From UBA7672 sp963784415 (GTDB taxonomy: Bacteria > Pseudomonadota > Alphaproteobacteria > Caulobacterales > Hyphomonadaceae): 64,000 bases of DNA. The notes beneath the pieces were generated by a model that had not been told where the DNA came from, searched no databases, and saw only the letters and a program-made list of their open reading frames with translations. The stretch is from assembly GCA_963784415.1 (NCBI GenBank), contig CAWARK010000014.1, positions 868,001-932,000 on the forward strand, written 5' to 3'. Shown here one piece after another: positions 17,189 to 26,845 of the stretch. Positions within the stretch are counted from its first letter, which is position 1, and each line of letters begins with the position of its first letter. Both the position numbers and the translations under genes were made by a program.

Positions 17189-18688
17189 ATGACCGGTTCC
17201 ATGATCCTGACGCTGACGACCTTCCTGCCGATGGTGGGAGCGCTGCTCATTCTGGCCCTCCGCATTGTCGGTGGCGCGTCGCTGGCCGCCAGCGCCTCGA
17301 AGCCGATTGCGATCCTTGCGTCGGTTGCAACGCTTGTCGTCTCCGTGATTGCGCTCAGCCAGTTCGACGCGTCGAAGACTGGCTACCAGCTCGTCGATTT
17401 TGCGCCGTGGTTCGGCGGTTCGTCCTACAAGCTCGGCGTCGACGGTCTCGCCATCTCGCTGGTCATTCTGACGACGGCGCTGATGCCGCTCTGCATCCTG
17501 CAGTCGATCAAGTCGATCGAAGACCGGATCGGCGAATACCTGATCGCGTTCCTGCTGCTCGAAACGCTGATGATCGGCGTGTTCTGCGCGATGGATCTGG
17601 TGCTGTTCTACGTCTTCTTCGAAGGCGGCCTGATCCCGATGTTCCTCATCATCGGCGTCTGGGGCGGCAAGAACAAACTCTACGCTGCGTTCAAGTTCTT
17701 CCTCTACACACTGCTCGGATCGCTGCTGCTGCTGGCAGCCCTGGTCTACATGTCGATCGTCGCGGGCACGACGGATATCCCGACCCTGCAGGAAGGCATC
17801 AACCCGCAAACAGGCGCGCTGCTATTCCCGCCAGAAGTGCAGACATGGCTGTGGCTGGCTTTCTTCGCATCGTTCGCGGTGAAGCTGCCGATGTTCCCGG
17901 TGCACACCTGGCTGCCCGATGCACACGTCGAGGCGCCGACCGCAGGCTCGGTCGTGCTGGCCGCCGTGCTGCTGAAGATGGGCGGCTATGGCTTCCTGCG
18001 GTTCTCGCTGCCGATGTTCCCGGACGCCTCGCACCTGTTCCAGCCGCTGATGTTCGCGCTGTCGGTGATCGCGATCGTCTACGCATCGCTGGTCGCCTTC
18101 CGGCAGACCGACATCAAGAAGCTGGTGGCCTATTCGTCGGTCGCTCACATGGGCTTCGTGACGCTGGGCATCTTCTCGTTCAACGAAGCCGGCATTCAGG
18201 GCGCCATCTTCCAGATGATCAGCCACGGCATCATCTCCGGCGCGCTCTTCTTCTCGGTCGGCGTCATTTACGACCGGATGCACACGCGTGAGATCGCCTT
18301 CTACGGCGGCCTGGTTCACCGCATGCCGGTTTATGCCGCGCTCTTCATGCTGTTCTCGATGGCCAACGTCGGCCTGCCGGGAACCAGCGGTTTCGTCGGC
18401 GAGATTCTCACCATGGTCGGTGGCTTCCAGGCCTCTACATGGGCGGCGGCTGGCGCCGCGCTCGGCGTCATCCTGTCGGCGGTCTACATGCTCACGCTTT
18501 ATCGCCGCACGGTGTTCGGCGAGATGACCAACGAGAAGCTATTCGACATCAAGGATGTCACCGCGCTGGAGTTCTTCATTCTCGGCCTGCTGGCGATCAG
18601 CGCGCTGGGGCTGGGCGTCTTCCCGAGCATCATCTTCGACCTGACGAAGACCTCGGCGATGGAAGTCCTGCGGATGGTCGGGCAGTAG
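17189..18688 (+). CDS. nuoM: NADH-quinone oxidoreductase subunit M
   Basis: A 499-residue antiporter-like proton-pumping subunit. Conserved landmarks are FYVFFEGGLIPMFLIIGVWGG (key Glu), VHTWLPDAHVEAPTAGSV and KLVAYSSVAHMGFV (key Lys). Length is normal. The ATG lies three bases after the nuoL stop, and nuoN follows after nine bases. Confidence 0.97.
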   Translation: MTGSMILTLTTFLPMVGALLILALRIVGGASLAASASKPIAILASVATLVVSVIALSQFDASKTGYQLVDFAPWFGGSSYKLGVDGLAISLVILTTALMPLCILQSIKSIEDRIGEYLIAFLLLETLMIGVFCAMDLVLFYVFFEGGLIPMFLIIGVWGGKNKLYAAFKFFLYTLLGSLLLLAALVYMSIVAGTTDIPTLQEGINPQTGALLFPPEVQTWLWLAFFASFAVKLPMFPVHTWLPDAHVEAPTAGSVVLAAVLLKMGGYGFLRFSLPMFPDASHLFQPLMFALSVIAIVYASLVAFRQTDIKKLVAYSSVAHMGFVTLGIFSFNEAGIQGAIFQMISHGIISGALFFSVGVIYDRMHTREIAFYGGLVHRMPVYAALFMLFSMANVGLPGTSGFVGEILTMVGGFQASTWAAAGAALGVILSAVYMLTLYRRTVFGEMTNEKLFDIKDVTALEFFILGLLAISALGLGVFPSIIFDLTKTSAMEVLRMVGQ

Positions 18689-18697
18689 GAACACGTC

Positions 18698-20140
18698 ATG
18701 AATTTCCTCGCTGACATCACCACGGCGCTCCCAGAGACCATCCTGGTTGTCTTCGGTCTGGTCGGCCTGCTGCTCGGCGCCATCGGCGGCGACCGTATCT
18801 CGGGCCTGCTGCGCGTGCTGGCGGCTGCAGCGCTTGCTGCTGCGGCTGTGATGGCGTTCGTGCAATTTGGCCGTGGCGAGTCCGTTGCCGCCTTCGCCAG
18901 CGCGGTGGCGCCGGATGGCCTCTACAAGGCGACGCCGTTCACGATGTTTGCCAAGGGCGTCACTTATGCGCTGGCGGCGTTTGCGCTGTTCATGTCGGGC
19001 GGCGCTCTCAAGTCATCGCAGATGGAGCGTTACGAGTATCCGCTTCTGATCACGTTCGGCTCGTTCGGCGCAGGCATGATGCTCTCCGCCAACGACCTGA
19101 TGACGCTCTATGTCGGCATCGAGACGCTGAGCCTGTCGTCCTACGTGCTCGCTGCGTTCCGGCGCGACAGCCTGAAGTCGGCCGAGGCTGGCCTGAAATA
19201 CTTCGTACTCGGCGCGCTTGCCTCCGGCCTGCTGCTGTACGGCTCGGCGCTTGTTTATGGCTTCTCGGGCGGCACCAGCTACGCGGCCATCGCAGCAGCG
19301 CCCAATTCCGTGGGTCTCGTATTTGGCCTCGTGTTCGTGATCTGCGGCCTGTCGTTCAAGGCGTCCGCGGCGCCGTTCCACATCTGGACGCCGGACGTTT
19401 ACGAAGGAGCGCCCGCCCCGGTTGTTGCGTTCTTCTCGACAGCGCCGAAGATCGCCGCAGTCGGCGTGCTAGCGCATGTAATGTTCACCGCGTTTGGCAC
19501 GCATTACCCGTCGTGGAAAATGATCATCGCGATCATCTCCGCGCTTTCGATGCTGGTCGGCGCGTTCGGCGCGCTGATGCAGAACAGTATCAAGCGCATC
19601 CTTGCCTACTCCTCGATCTCGAATGTCGGCTTTGCGCTGATCGCGATTGCCGCCGGTGTGGAGCAGGGTGCGGCCGCTGTACTGGTCTACATGACCCTCT
19701 ACGTGATCGCGACCCTCGGCATGTTTGGCGGCGTACTTGCGCTGCGCCGAGGCGGCGTGCCGATCGATCAGGTGTCCGACCTCAACGGCTTGGTGAAATC
19801 CAAGCCGGGCATGGCGCTGGGCCTGCTGATCCTCATCTTCTCGGTCGCGGGCATTCCGCCGGCCGCTGGCTTCTGGGGGAAATTGCAGGTCTTCACCGCC
19901 GGTATCGAGGGCGGAATGCTCTGGCTTGTTCTGGTTGGCGCGCTCGCGAGCGTGGTCTCGCTCGGCTACTACCTCCGCCTCGTCTGGGCGATGTTCGTGA
20001 AGCCTGCTGGCGAGCCCCTGGACAAGACCGACATGTCGGTGGCGGCGACGGTGGCGATCACCACGCTTCTCGTCTTCCCGGTGCTGACGATTACGATCCA
20101 GTTTCTGCTGGATGCGGCTGCGCGTGCGGCTGGCGGCTAG
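18698..20140 (+). CDS. nuoN: NADH-quinone oxidoreductase subunit N
   Basis: A 480-residue antiporter-like subunit that ends the operon. YVGIETLSLSSYVLAAF, PFHIWTPDVYEGAPAPVVAFF and KRILAYSSISNVGF are the family motifs, including the membrane Glu and Lys residues of the proton path. No terminator follows. birA starts six bases after its stop, so the transcript probably continues. Confidence 0.97.
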   Translation: MNFLADITTALPETILVVFGLVGLLLGAIGGDRISGLLRVLAAAALAAAAVMAFVQFGRGESVAAFASAVAPDGLYKATPFTMFAKGVTYALAAFALFMSGGALKSSQMERYEYPLLITFGSFGAGMMLSANDLMTLYVGIETLSLSSYVLAAFRRDSLKSAEAGLKYFVLGALASGLLLYGSALVYGFSGGTSYAAIAAAPNSVGLVFGLVFVICGLSFKASAAPFHIWTPDVYEGAPAPVVAFFSTAPKIAAVGVLAHVMFTAFGTHYPSWKMIIAIISALSMLVGAFGALMQNSIKRILAYSSISNVGFALIAIAAGVEQGAAAVLVYMTLYVIATLGMFGGVLALRRGGVPIDQVSDLNGLVKSKPGMALGLLILIFSVAGIPPAAGFWGKLQVFTAGIEGGMLWLVLVGALASVVSLGYYLRLVWAMFVKPAGEPLDKTDMSVAATVAITTLLVFPVLTITIQFLLDAAARAAGG

Positions 20141-20146
20141 GGTGCG

Positions 20147-20887
20147 ATGACGCCCGAGTTCCTCCTCAGCGCCTGGCCGGTTATCCGGTTCGCTGAAATC
20201 GATTCAACCAACGAGGAAGCGCGCCGCAGGGCCGTTGCGGGCGATACCGGCCCGTGCTGGCTCGTCACCGACGCGCAAAGTGCAGGGCGTGGACGTCTCG
20301 GCAGGCAATGGTCGTCGCCCAAGGGCAATCTCTTCACGACAGCCCTGCTGCCTTATCCGCGCCAGGCGAGCGAAGCGACGGTCGTGCCGTTCGCCGCCGG
20401 CCTTGCCGTGATGGACGCCGCGCGGATGGCGGGCGTCGATGTCAGTTCGCTGGGCCTCAAATGGCCGAACGATGTGCTGTCGAATGGGGCCAAGCTGTCT
20501 GGCATCCTGATCGAGACGGGGTTGTTGCACGGCAAGCTCTGGATGGCGGCGGGTTTCGGCGTCAACGTCGAGGTGGCGCCGGAGCGGCCCGACCGGCCGA
20601 CGGCCTGTCTTGCGGATTTGCCGGGCGGAGCCGGGCTGACGGCGTTGCGCCTGGTGCCGTTTCTGGATCTGGCTTTCCGGGCGCGATTGAACCAGTTGCT
20701 GACGGAGGGCTTTGCGGGAGTGCGTGCAGACTGGCTCGCCTGTGCGGCGTACCTCAACGCATCCATCGAGGTTAATGGGCTCAAGGGCGTCATGATCGGG
20801 CTCGCCGATGACGGAGCCTTGATGCTTCAGGGCGATGACGGGACCGTCACCCATGTTCGCGCGGGCGAAATATCGCTATTGAGCTAG
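20147..20887 (+). CDS. birA: Biotin--[acetyl-CoA-carboxylase] ligase
   Basis: A 246-residue enzyme that activates biotin with ATP and attaches it to the carboxyl carrier protein. EIDSTNEEARR, the adenylate-binding SAGRGRLGRQW loop and LKWPNDVL are intact. It lacks an N-terminal DNA-binding winged helix, so it is a ligase only and not a BirA-type repressor. It is linked to nuoN (6 bases) and coaX (37 bases), a common alphaproteobacterial arrangement. Confidence 0.93.
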   Translation: MTPEFLLSAWPVIRFAEIDSTNEEARRRAVAGDTGPCWLVTDAQSAGRGRLGRQWSSPKGNLFTTALLPYPRQASEATVVPFAAGLAVMDAARMAGVDVSSLGLKWPNDVLSNGAKLSGILIETGLLHGKLWMAAGFGVNVEVAPERPDRPTACLADLPGGAGLTALRLVPFLDLAFRARLNQLLTEGFAGVRADWLACAAYLNASIEVNGLKGVMIGLADDGALMLQGDDGTVTHVRAGEISLLS

Positions 20888-20924
20888 GCTGGAGCCGCAA
20901 GGCTCTATCGACCAAGGATCTGGC

Positions 20925-21713
20925 ATGCTGCTGGCGATCGACACAGGCAACACCAACACGCTGTTCGCCGTCCACGACGGCGCCGAGTGGCGCGCCCAAT
21001 GGCGCTCATCCACCGACATGACAAAGACGGCAGACGATTACGCCGTCTGGCTGTCGACGCTGATGGAGCTGAGCGGGCTGCACCTCAGCCAGATCGACGA
21101 CTGCATCATCTCGACCGTGGTGCCGCAGTCGCTGTTCAACCAGCGCAACTTTGCCCGCCGCTATCTGAAGGTTGAGCCGTTCGTCGTCGGCGAGAATGTC
21201 GATCTCGGCGTGAAGGTGAACATTCCCAAGCCCAGCGAAGTGGGCGCGGACAGGCTTGTCAACGCAGTCGGCGCTCACGGAGGTTATGCCGGGGCGAAGA
21301 TCGTGATCGATAGCGGCACGGCCACGACTTTTGATATCGTGGCTCCCGATGGTTCCTTCGAGGGCGGGATCATCGCGCCCGGCATCAACCTGTCGATGAA
21401 GGCCTTGCACGAGGCGGCCGCCAAACTGCCGCGCGTGGCGATCCAGAAGCCGGAACGCGTCATCGGCCGCGACACAGTCGCCGCCATGCAGTCTGGCGTG
21501 TTCTGGGGCTATATCGACCTGATCGACGGGCTGGTGGAACGCATCAAGGCCGAGTATGGCCAGCCAATGACAGTTATCGCCACCGGCGGCGTCGCCTCCC
21601 TCTTTGAAGGCGCTGCGCGGAACATAGATCACTTCGACAGTGACATCACCATCAAGGGCCTGCGGATCATCTATGATCGCAATATCGGGCAGGCCGCGAA
21701 AGAATTGAAATGA
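20925..21713 (+). CDS. coaX: Type III pantothenate kinase
   Basis: A 262-residue ASKHA-fold kinase for the first step of coenzyme A synthesis. The phosphate-binding start LLAIDTGNTNT, the EVGADRLVNAVGAHG block, IDSGTATTFD and GGIIAPGINLS are family signatures. The last four bases overlap rnj (ATGA), which suggests translational coupling. Confidence 0.95.
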   Translation: MLLAIDTGNTNTLFAVHDGAEWRAQWRSSTDMTKTADDYAVWLSTLMELSGLHLSQIDDCIISTVVPQSLFNQRNFARRYLKVEPFVVGENVDLGVKVNIPKPSEVGADRLVNAVGAHGGYAGAKIVIDSGTATTFDIVAPDGSFEGGIIAPGINLSMKALHEAAAKLPRVAIQKPERVIGRDTVAAMQSGVFWGYIDLIDGLVERIKAEYGQPMTVIATGGVASLFEGAARNIDHFDSDITIKGLRIIYDRNIGQAAKELK

Positions 21714-23371
21714 AGGACGACGAACTCGTCTTCGCACCGCTTGGCGGTTGCCGCGAAATCGGAATGAACCTCAACGCGTATGGCTATGGTCCGGCGGACA
21801 ATCGCCGCTGGATCATCGTCGACGTCGGCGTGACGTTTGGCGACGACACGACGCCCGGCGTCGATCTCATCATGCCGGATCCGGTCTATCTCGAAAGCTA
21901 TGCCGACGACATCGAGGCGATCATCCTCACGCACGCGCACGAGGATCATATCGGCGCCATCGCATGGCTTTGGCCCAAGCTGCGCGCACCGATCTATGCA
22001 ACGCCCTTCACGGCCTATCTCGTAAACGAGAAACTGCGTGAACGCGGCCTCGACAAGGAGGCGCCTCTCCACATCATGCAGCTGCGCGAGCGCCGCCAGT
22101 TCGGCCCCTTCGATGTCGAGATGGTGACCCTCACGCACTCCATCCCGGAGCCCAACGGTCTCGCGATCCGCACGCCGCTCGGCATGATCCTGCACACCGG
22201 CGACTGGAAGATCGATCCCGATCCGATCATCGGCGAGGACTTCGACCAGGCAAAGATCGAGGAGTTGGGTCGCGAGGGTATTCTCGCAATGGTCTGTGAC
22301 TCGACTAACGTGTTCGAGGAAGGCGAGGCCGGCTCCGAAGGCATGGCGCGCGAGGCGCTGCGCCGCGCTGTCGCTGAACAGACGGGCAGGGTGGCGATCA
22401 CGGCGTTCGCCTCCAACGTGGCTCGTGTCCAGTCGGCGTGCGAAGCGGCGCGTGCGAACAATCGTTCGGTCTGCCTGCTTGGACGTTCAATGATCCGCGT
22501 TGTCGGCGCGGCGCAATCCGTGGGCATGCTGGAAGGCTTCACGTTCGTGGAGCCCAGCGTGGCGGTCACGCTACCGCCGCAGAATATCCTGTACCTCTGC
22601 ACGGGCAGCCAGGGTGAATCGAACGCAGCGCTGGCGCGCATCGCGCGCGGCGATCATCCGGTCGTCAAGCTTGGCGCGTCTGACACGGTGATCTTCTCGT
22701 CACGCGTCATTCCGGGCAACGAAAAATCCATCGGCGCCGTCCAGAACATGCTGGCCGAGCGCAACATCAAGCTGGTGACGGACCGTCAGTTCGACATTCA
22801 CGTCTCCGGTCACCCGTGCCGCGACGAGCTGCGACGCATGTATCTGTGGGCCAAACCGCGTATCGCCGTGCCGGTTCACGGTGAGCGCCGCCACATCATG
22901 GAACATGCCCGTTATGCGAAGTCGCTGCAGGTGCCGGAAGCCATCACGCCGGACAATGGCCAGGTTATCCGGCTGGCGCCCGGACCAGTCGAAGTCATCG
23001 ATGAAGTTCCCGCGGGCCGCCTCCACGTCGATGGCCAGGTACTGACGTCCGACAAGGCCGGCGGCATGTGGGAGCGCAAGAAGATGGCCTATAACGGCCA
23101 CATCACTGTCAGCATCGTCATTGCCAAGGGCAAGATCGAGGATGGCCCCACGGTCCTGGCGCGCGGCTTCTCGGAGCCCGATGGCCGGCCTGCCGACGAG
23201 TCGCTGGAAGCAATCGATGAGGCAGCCGAAGATGCGATGGCGACGCTGAAGCGCGGCGATTACGGCGACGACGAGAAGATCGAGAAGTCTCTGGTGCGCG
23301 CTGTGCGGCGCGCGGCGGAGCTGCAATTCGGCAAGCGGCCGCTGGTCGACGTCACCATTCACAGACTCTAA
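21710..23371 (+). CDS. rnj: Ribonuclease J
   Basis: A 553-residue metallo-beta-lactamase/beta-CASP nuclease with 5'-3' exonuclease and endonuclease activity in mRNA turnover and rRNA maturation. The metal site HAHEDH starts at His75. Later blocks LTHSIPEPNG, LHTGDWKID, LCTGSQGE and HVSGHPCRDEL/VPVHGERRH are intact. Linkage to coaX, mce and DUF1467 is the usual alphaproteobacterial context. Confidence 0.95.
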   Translation: MKDDELVFAPLGGCREIGMNLNAYGYGPADNRRWIIVDVGVTFGDDTTPGVDLIMPDPVYLESYADDIEAIILTHAHEDHIGAIAWLWPKLRAPIYATPFTAYLVNEKLRERGLDKEAPLHIMQLRERRQFGPFDVEMVTLTHSIPEPNGLAIRTPLGMILHTGDWKIDPDPIIGEDFDQAKIEELGREGILAMVCDSTNVFEEGEAGSEGMAREALRRAVAEQTGRVAITAFASNVARVQSACEAARANNRSVCLLGRSMIRVVGAAQSVGMLEGFTFVEPSVAVTLPPQNILYLCTGSQGESNAALARIARGDHPVVKLGASDTVIFSSRVIPGNEKSIGAVQNMLAERNIKLVTDRQFDIHVSGHPCRDELRRMYLWAKPRIAVPVHGERRHIMEHARYAKSLQVPEAITPDNGQVIRLAPGPVEVIDEVPAGRLHVDGQVLTSDKAGGMWERKKMAYNGHITVSIVIAKGKIEDGPTVLARGFSEPDGRPADESLEAIDEAAEDAMATLKRGDYGDDEKIEKSLVRAVRRAAELQFGKRPLVDVTIHRL

Positions 23372-23386
23372 GCTGGGAGTTCACGC

Positions 23387-23806
23387 ATGACCATCGGACG
23401 CCTGAACCACATCGGCATCGCCGTGCCGTCGATCGAGAAAACCTTTGAGACCTACCGCACGCTGTACGGCGCAACGGAGTTCATCCAGCCGTTCGATATG
23501 CCTGCGCAGGGCGTGCGCGTCGGCTTCATCAACCTGCCCAACACGCAGCTCGAGATCATCGAGCCGCTGGGCGAGAAATCGCCGATCATCAATTTCCTCG
23601 AAAAGAACCCGAAGGGCGGCCAGCATCACGTCTGCTTCGAGGTGCCGGAAATCCATGCCGCCAAGGCCGAGATGGAGGCCAAGGGCGCCAAGGTGCTGGG
23701 CGAGCCCCGGATCGGCGCGCACGGCACGTTGGTGATCTTCGTGCACCCGAAGGATTCGGATGGTGTGCTGATCGAACTCATGGAAACGCCGAAGGGCGAT
23801 CACTAG
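23387..23806 (+). CDS. mce: Methylmalonyl-CoA epimerase
   Basis: A 139-residue protein of the vicinal-oxygen-chelate fold that interconverts (R)- and (S)-methylmalonyl-CoA on the route from propionyl-CoA to succinyl-CoA. The first beta strand NHIGIAVPSIE (His8), QHHVCFEV (His80/81) and the C-terminal GVLIELMETP (Glu130) supply the metal ligands. No mutase gene is in the window. Confidence 0.92.
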   Translation: MTIGRLNHIGIAVPSIEKTFETYRTLYGATEFIQPFDMPAQGVRVGFINLPNTQLEIIEPLGEKSPIINFLEKNPKGGQHHVCFEVPEIHAAKAEMEAKGAKVLGEPRIGAHGTLVIFVHPKDSDGVLIELMETPKGDH

Positions 23807-23815
23807 GCTGCCCTT

Positions 23816-24067
23816 ATGGGTATTTTCGAAGGCATCGTCGTTTTCTGGTCGGCCTGGTGGCTGATCTTCCTGCCGATCCTGTCGGCGGGCACGCGCAGCC
23901 AGCACGAGGCCGGGGCCGTGATTCCCGGCACAGATCTCGGGGCGCCCGAAAAGGTCAGCTGGCGCTGGAAATTCATAATCCCCACGATCGGTGGTGCGCT
24001 GGTCACTTTCCTCCTGTGGCTGGCGCTCCATATGCACTGGCTGGATTTCATGATTCCAAAGGCTTAG
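23816..24067 (+). CDS. DUF1467 family small membrane protein
   Basis: An 83-residue protein with two membrane helices (about 5-23 and 54-76) joined by a conserved polar loop containing EAGAVIPGTDLGAP. This matches DUF1467, a small alphaproteobacterial family usually found just before proS, as here. The function is unknown. Confidence 0.85.
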   Translation: MGIFEGIVVFWSAWWLIFLPILSAGTRSQHEAGAVIPGTDLGAPEKVSWRWKFIIPTIGGALVTFLLWLALHMHWLDFMIPKA

Positions 24068-24146
24068 GCCGCAGATCGGCCTCATTGCGCGGGCGTGATT
24101 GGGCGGCTATCAGCCAGTCATTGTCTGCACCTCGCTAGGGCCCCGC

Positions 24147-25478
24147 ATGCGTCTTTCCCGCTATTTCCTGCCTGTGCTCAAGGAAGCGCCGGCTGACGCG
24201 CAGATCGTGTCGCACCAGTTGATGCTGCGCGCCGGCATGATCAAGCAGAACGGCGCGGGGATTTACTCGTGGCTGCCACTGGGCCTGCGCGTGCTGCACA
24301 AGATCGAGAAGATCGTTCGTGAGGAGCAGGAACGCGCTGGCGCGGTCGAGCTGCTGATGCCGACCATCCAGTCAGCTGAGCTCTGGAAAGAAAGCGGCCG
24401 CTACGACGCCTATGGCAAGGAGATGCTGCGCATCATCGATCGCCATGATCGCGAGATGCTCTACGGTCCGACGAACGAGGAGATGATCACCGACATCTTC
24501 CGCACGTATGTGAAATCGTACAAGCAGTTGCCGTTGAACCTCTATCACATCCAGTGGAAATTCCGCGACGAAGTGCGCCCGCGGTTTGGCGTGATGCGCG
24601 GCCGCGAATTCCTGATGAAGGACGCCTACTCGTTCGACTCGTCGGTCGAGGCCGCCAAGCAATCGTACTACCGGATGTTCTGCGCTTACCTGAACACGTT
24701 TAGCCGGATGGGCCTCAAAGCTGTCCCGATGCGCGCTGACACCGGCCCCATCGGCGGCGACCTCTCTCATGAATTCATCGTGCTGGCTGATACGGGCGAG
24801 AGCGCTGTGTTCTGCGACAGTGCGTTGGTGGACATGCCATCACCCGGCGCTGATCTCAATTTCTGGCAGGATCTGCTGCCGGAGGTCGAGAAGCGCACCA
24901 GGCTCTATGCTGCGACCGAAGAGATGCACGATCAGGCCCGCTTTGAAGCCGAAGTTCCTGCCGAACGTCGTCTGTCTGCGCGCGGCATCGAGGTCGGCCA
25001 CATCTTCTATTTCGGCACGAAATACTCCGCCGCGATGAAGGCCGAAGTTGCCACTGCCGACGGCAAGAACATGCCGGTCGAGATGGGCTCATATGGTATC
25101 GGCGTTTCCCGCTTGATCGGCGCGATCATCGAAGCCAGCCACGACGAAAAAGGCGTGATTTGGCCGTCGGCCGTCGCGCCGTTTGAAGCGGCGGTGCTCA
25201 ATCTGCGTGCTGACGACGCTGACGTGACGAAGGTATGCGAAAGCGCCTACGGGCAACTTCAGAAAGCTGGCGTCGACACACTATATGACGACACCGCAGA
25301 ACGCCCCGGCGCCAAGTTCTCAACCATGGAACTGATTGGCGTGCCTGAGTTGATCGTTGTCGGACCCAAGGGCGTCAAAGCTGGCGTTGTCGAATACCGC
25401 ACGCGCAAGACCGGTGCGAGCGAGGAAATGACGCTGGAAGCCGCCATCAATCGCTGCCTCGCCAGCAAGAGGGGCTGA
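24147..25478 (+). CDS. proS: Prolyl-tRNA synthetase
   Basis: A 443-residue class II aminoacyl-tRNA synthetase. It is the short bacterial type without the editing (INS) insertion, usual in alphaproteobacteria. Class II motifs are visible: YGPTNEEMITDIFR, FRDEVRPRFGVMRGREFLMKDAYSF and MGSYGIGVSRLIGAI. The ATG at 24147 (MRLSRYFLPVL) is chosen because homologues begin there. A longer in-frame start at 24099 lacks homology. Confidence 0.95.
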   Translation: MRLSRYFLPVLKEAPADAQIVSHQLMLRAGMIKQNGAGIYSWLPLGLRVLHKIEKIVREEQERAGAVELLMPTIQSAELWKESGRYDAYGKEMLRIIDRHDREMLYGPTNEEMITDIFRTYVKSYKQLPLNLYHIQWKFRDEVRPRFGVMRGREFLMKDAYSFDSSVEAAKQSYYRMFCAYLNTFSRMGLKAVPMRADTGPIGGDLSHEFIVLADTGESAVFCDSALVDMPSPGADLNFWQDLLPEVEKRTRLYAATEEMHDQARFEAEVPAERRLSARGIEVGHIFYFGTKYSAAMKAEVATADGKNMPVEMGSYGIGVSRLIGAIIEASHDEKGVIWPSAVAPFEAAVLNLRADDADVTKVCESAYGQLQKAGVDTLYDDTAERPGAKFSTMELIGVPELIVVGPKGVKAGVVEYRTRKTGASEEMTLEAAINRCLASKRG

Positions 25479-25483
25479 ACCGC

Positions 25484-26845
25484 ATGGCCGCGACGCAGGA
25501 ACAACGGATCGTCGAACGCCCTTTCGGGCCGTTCGAGCGCATGTTGGCGATCCGTTACCTCGGCGCCAAGCGCGAGCACGGCGGCCTCGCCTTCATTTCG
25601 ATCGTGTCAGTGATCGGAATCATGCTCGGCGTCTGGGCGTTGATCCTGACAATGTCGATCATGAACGGCTTCAGGCTTGAACTGATCTCGAAGATTGTCG
25701 GCTTCGAGCCGCACGTCTTCATCGAAACCTCCGGCGCGCCGATGAACAAAGTCGAAGAATTGATGACCGACCTGCGCCAACGCCCGGGTGTGGAGAGCGT
25801 AGAGCCAATCCACGAAGGCTTCGCGCTCGGCTCTGCCTACGGTCGTAGCGATGGCATTCAGGTTCGGGGGGTTCGCCCTGAGGATCTGCGCAAAAACGAG
25901 CTGATTGCTCGCAGCGTTTCAAATGGCGAGAAGGCGCGAAGCAATCCCAATCAGCCGCTGCCGCGGGGGCCACTCGGACAAGGCTCGCTCGACAGGTTCG
26001 GCGACGAGGGGCCGCTCTCGCAGGACATCGTCCTGGGTGATGCGTTCGCGTACGTGCTCGGCGTGGGTGCTGGCGACAAAATTACGCTAACGCAGGCGAA
26101 TGGCGCGCGAACGGTTCTAGGCACGGCTCCGCGAACCAAGACCTATACCGTCTCCGCGATCTTCCACGTCGGCAACGAGCGTTACGACCGTGGTGTCGTC
26201 TTCCTGCCGATTGAAGCGTCAAAGCTGTTGTTCGGTTATGATGAAGGTTATCCCATCGTTGGCGTTCGATTGACCAACCCCAATGGCGCCGCCGATTTCG
26301 CCAAAAAGCTCGAGACCGAGGTGCCTTACCGCATCAATACCTGGATCGATCGCAATGGTGCTTACATGACGGCGCTCGTGGTCGAGCGCAACGTGATGCG
26401 ATTGATCCTGTTTATCGTCGTGGTGATCACGGCGCTCAACATCATTACCGGCGTTCTCATGCTGGTGAAGAACAAGGCGCGCGATATCGCCATCCTGCGA
26501 ACCATCGGGGCAACGCGCACTGGCGTGGTGCGTGTCTTCATGATGACGGGCACGATCCTGGGCATGGCGGGAGTTGGCACGGGCATTATTCTGGGGGTGC
26601 TCAGCGCAATCTACATCGCGGAGATTCAGCACTTTGTCGAAGCCGTGATCCGTATCTTCAACCCCAGTTTCGAAGGCATTTTCCCGGCCAGCATCTACCA
26701 GCTCGACTCGCTGCCTGCGAAGCTGGAGTGGGATGAAGTCGGTTGGGTTGGCGGGATGGCTTTCATCGTTACCCTGCTCATGTCCGCAATTCCGTCGATG
26801 TGGGCGGCGCGGCTTAATCCGGTTGAGGCGCTCAGGTTCGAATGA
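25484..26845 (+). CDS. lolC: Lipoprotein-releasing ABC transporter permease, LolC/LolE family
   Basis: A 453-residue inner-membrane permease of the Lol system, which extracts outer-membrane lipoproteins. The N-terminal block RYLGAKREHGGLAFISIVSVIGI, the large periplasmic domain and three C-terminal helices including IALRTIGAT-type text (DIAILRTIGATRTGVVRVF) are typical. A single permease gene precedes lolD, so the complex is probably a homodimer (LolF-like). The gene begins five bases after proS and overlaps lolD by four. Confidence 0.92.
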   Translation: MAATQEQRIVERPFGPFERMLAIRYLGAKREHGGLAFISIVSVIGIMLGVWALILTMSIMNGFRLELISKIVGFEPHVFIETSGAPMNKVEELMTDLRQRPGVESVEPIHEGFALGSAYGRSDGIQVRGVRPEDLRKNELIARSVSNGEKARSNPNQPLPRGPLGQGSLDRFGDEGPLSQDIVLGDAFAYVLGVGAGDKITLTQANGARTVLGTAPRTKTYTVSAIFHVGNERYDRGVVFLPIEASKLLFGYDEGYPIVGVRLTNPNGAADFAKKLETEVPYRINTWIDRNGAYMTALVVERNVMRLILFIVVVITALNIITGVLMLVKNKARDIAILRTIGATRTGVVRVFMMTGTILGMAGVGTGIILGVLSAIYIAEIQHFVEAVIRIFNPSFEGIFPASIYQLDSLPAKLEWDEVGWVGGMAFIVTLLMSAIPSMWAARLNPVEALRFE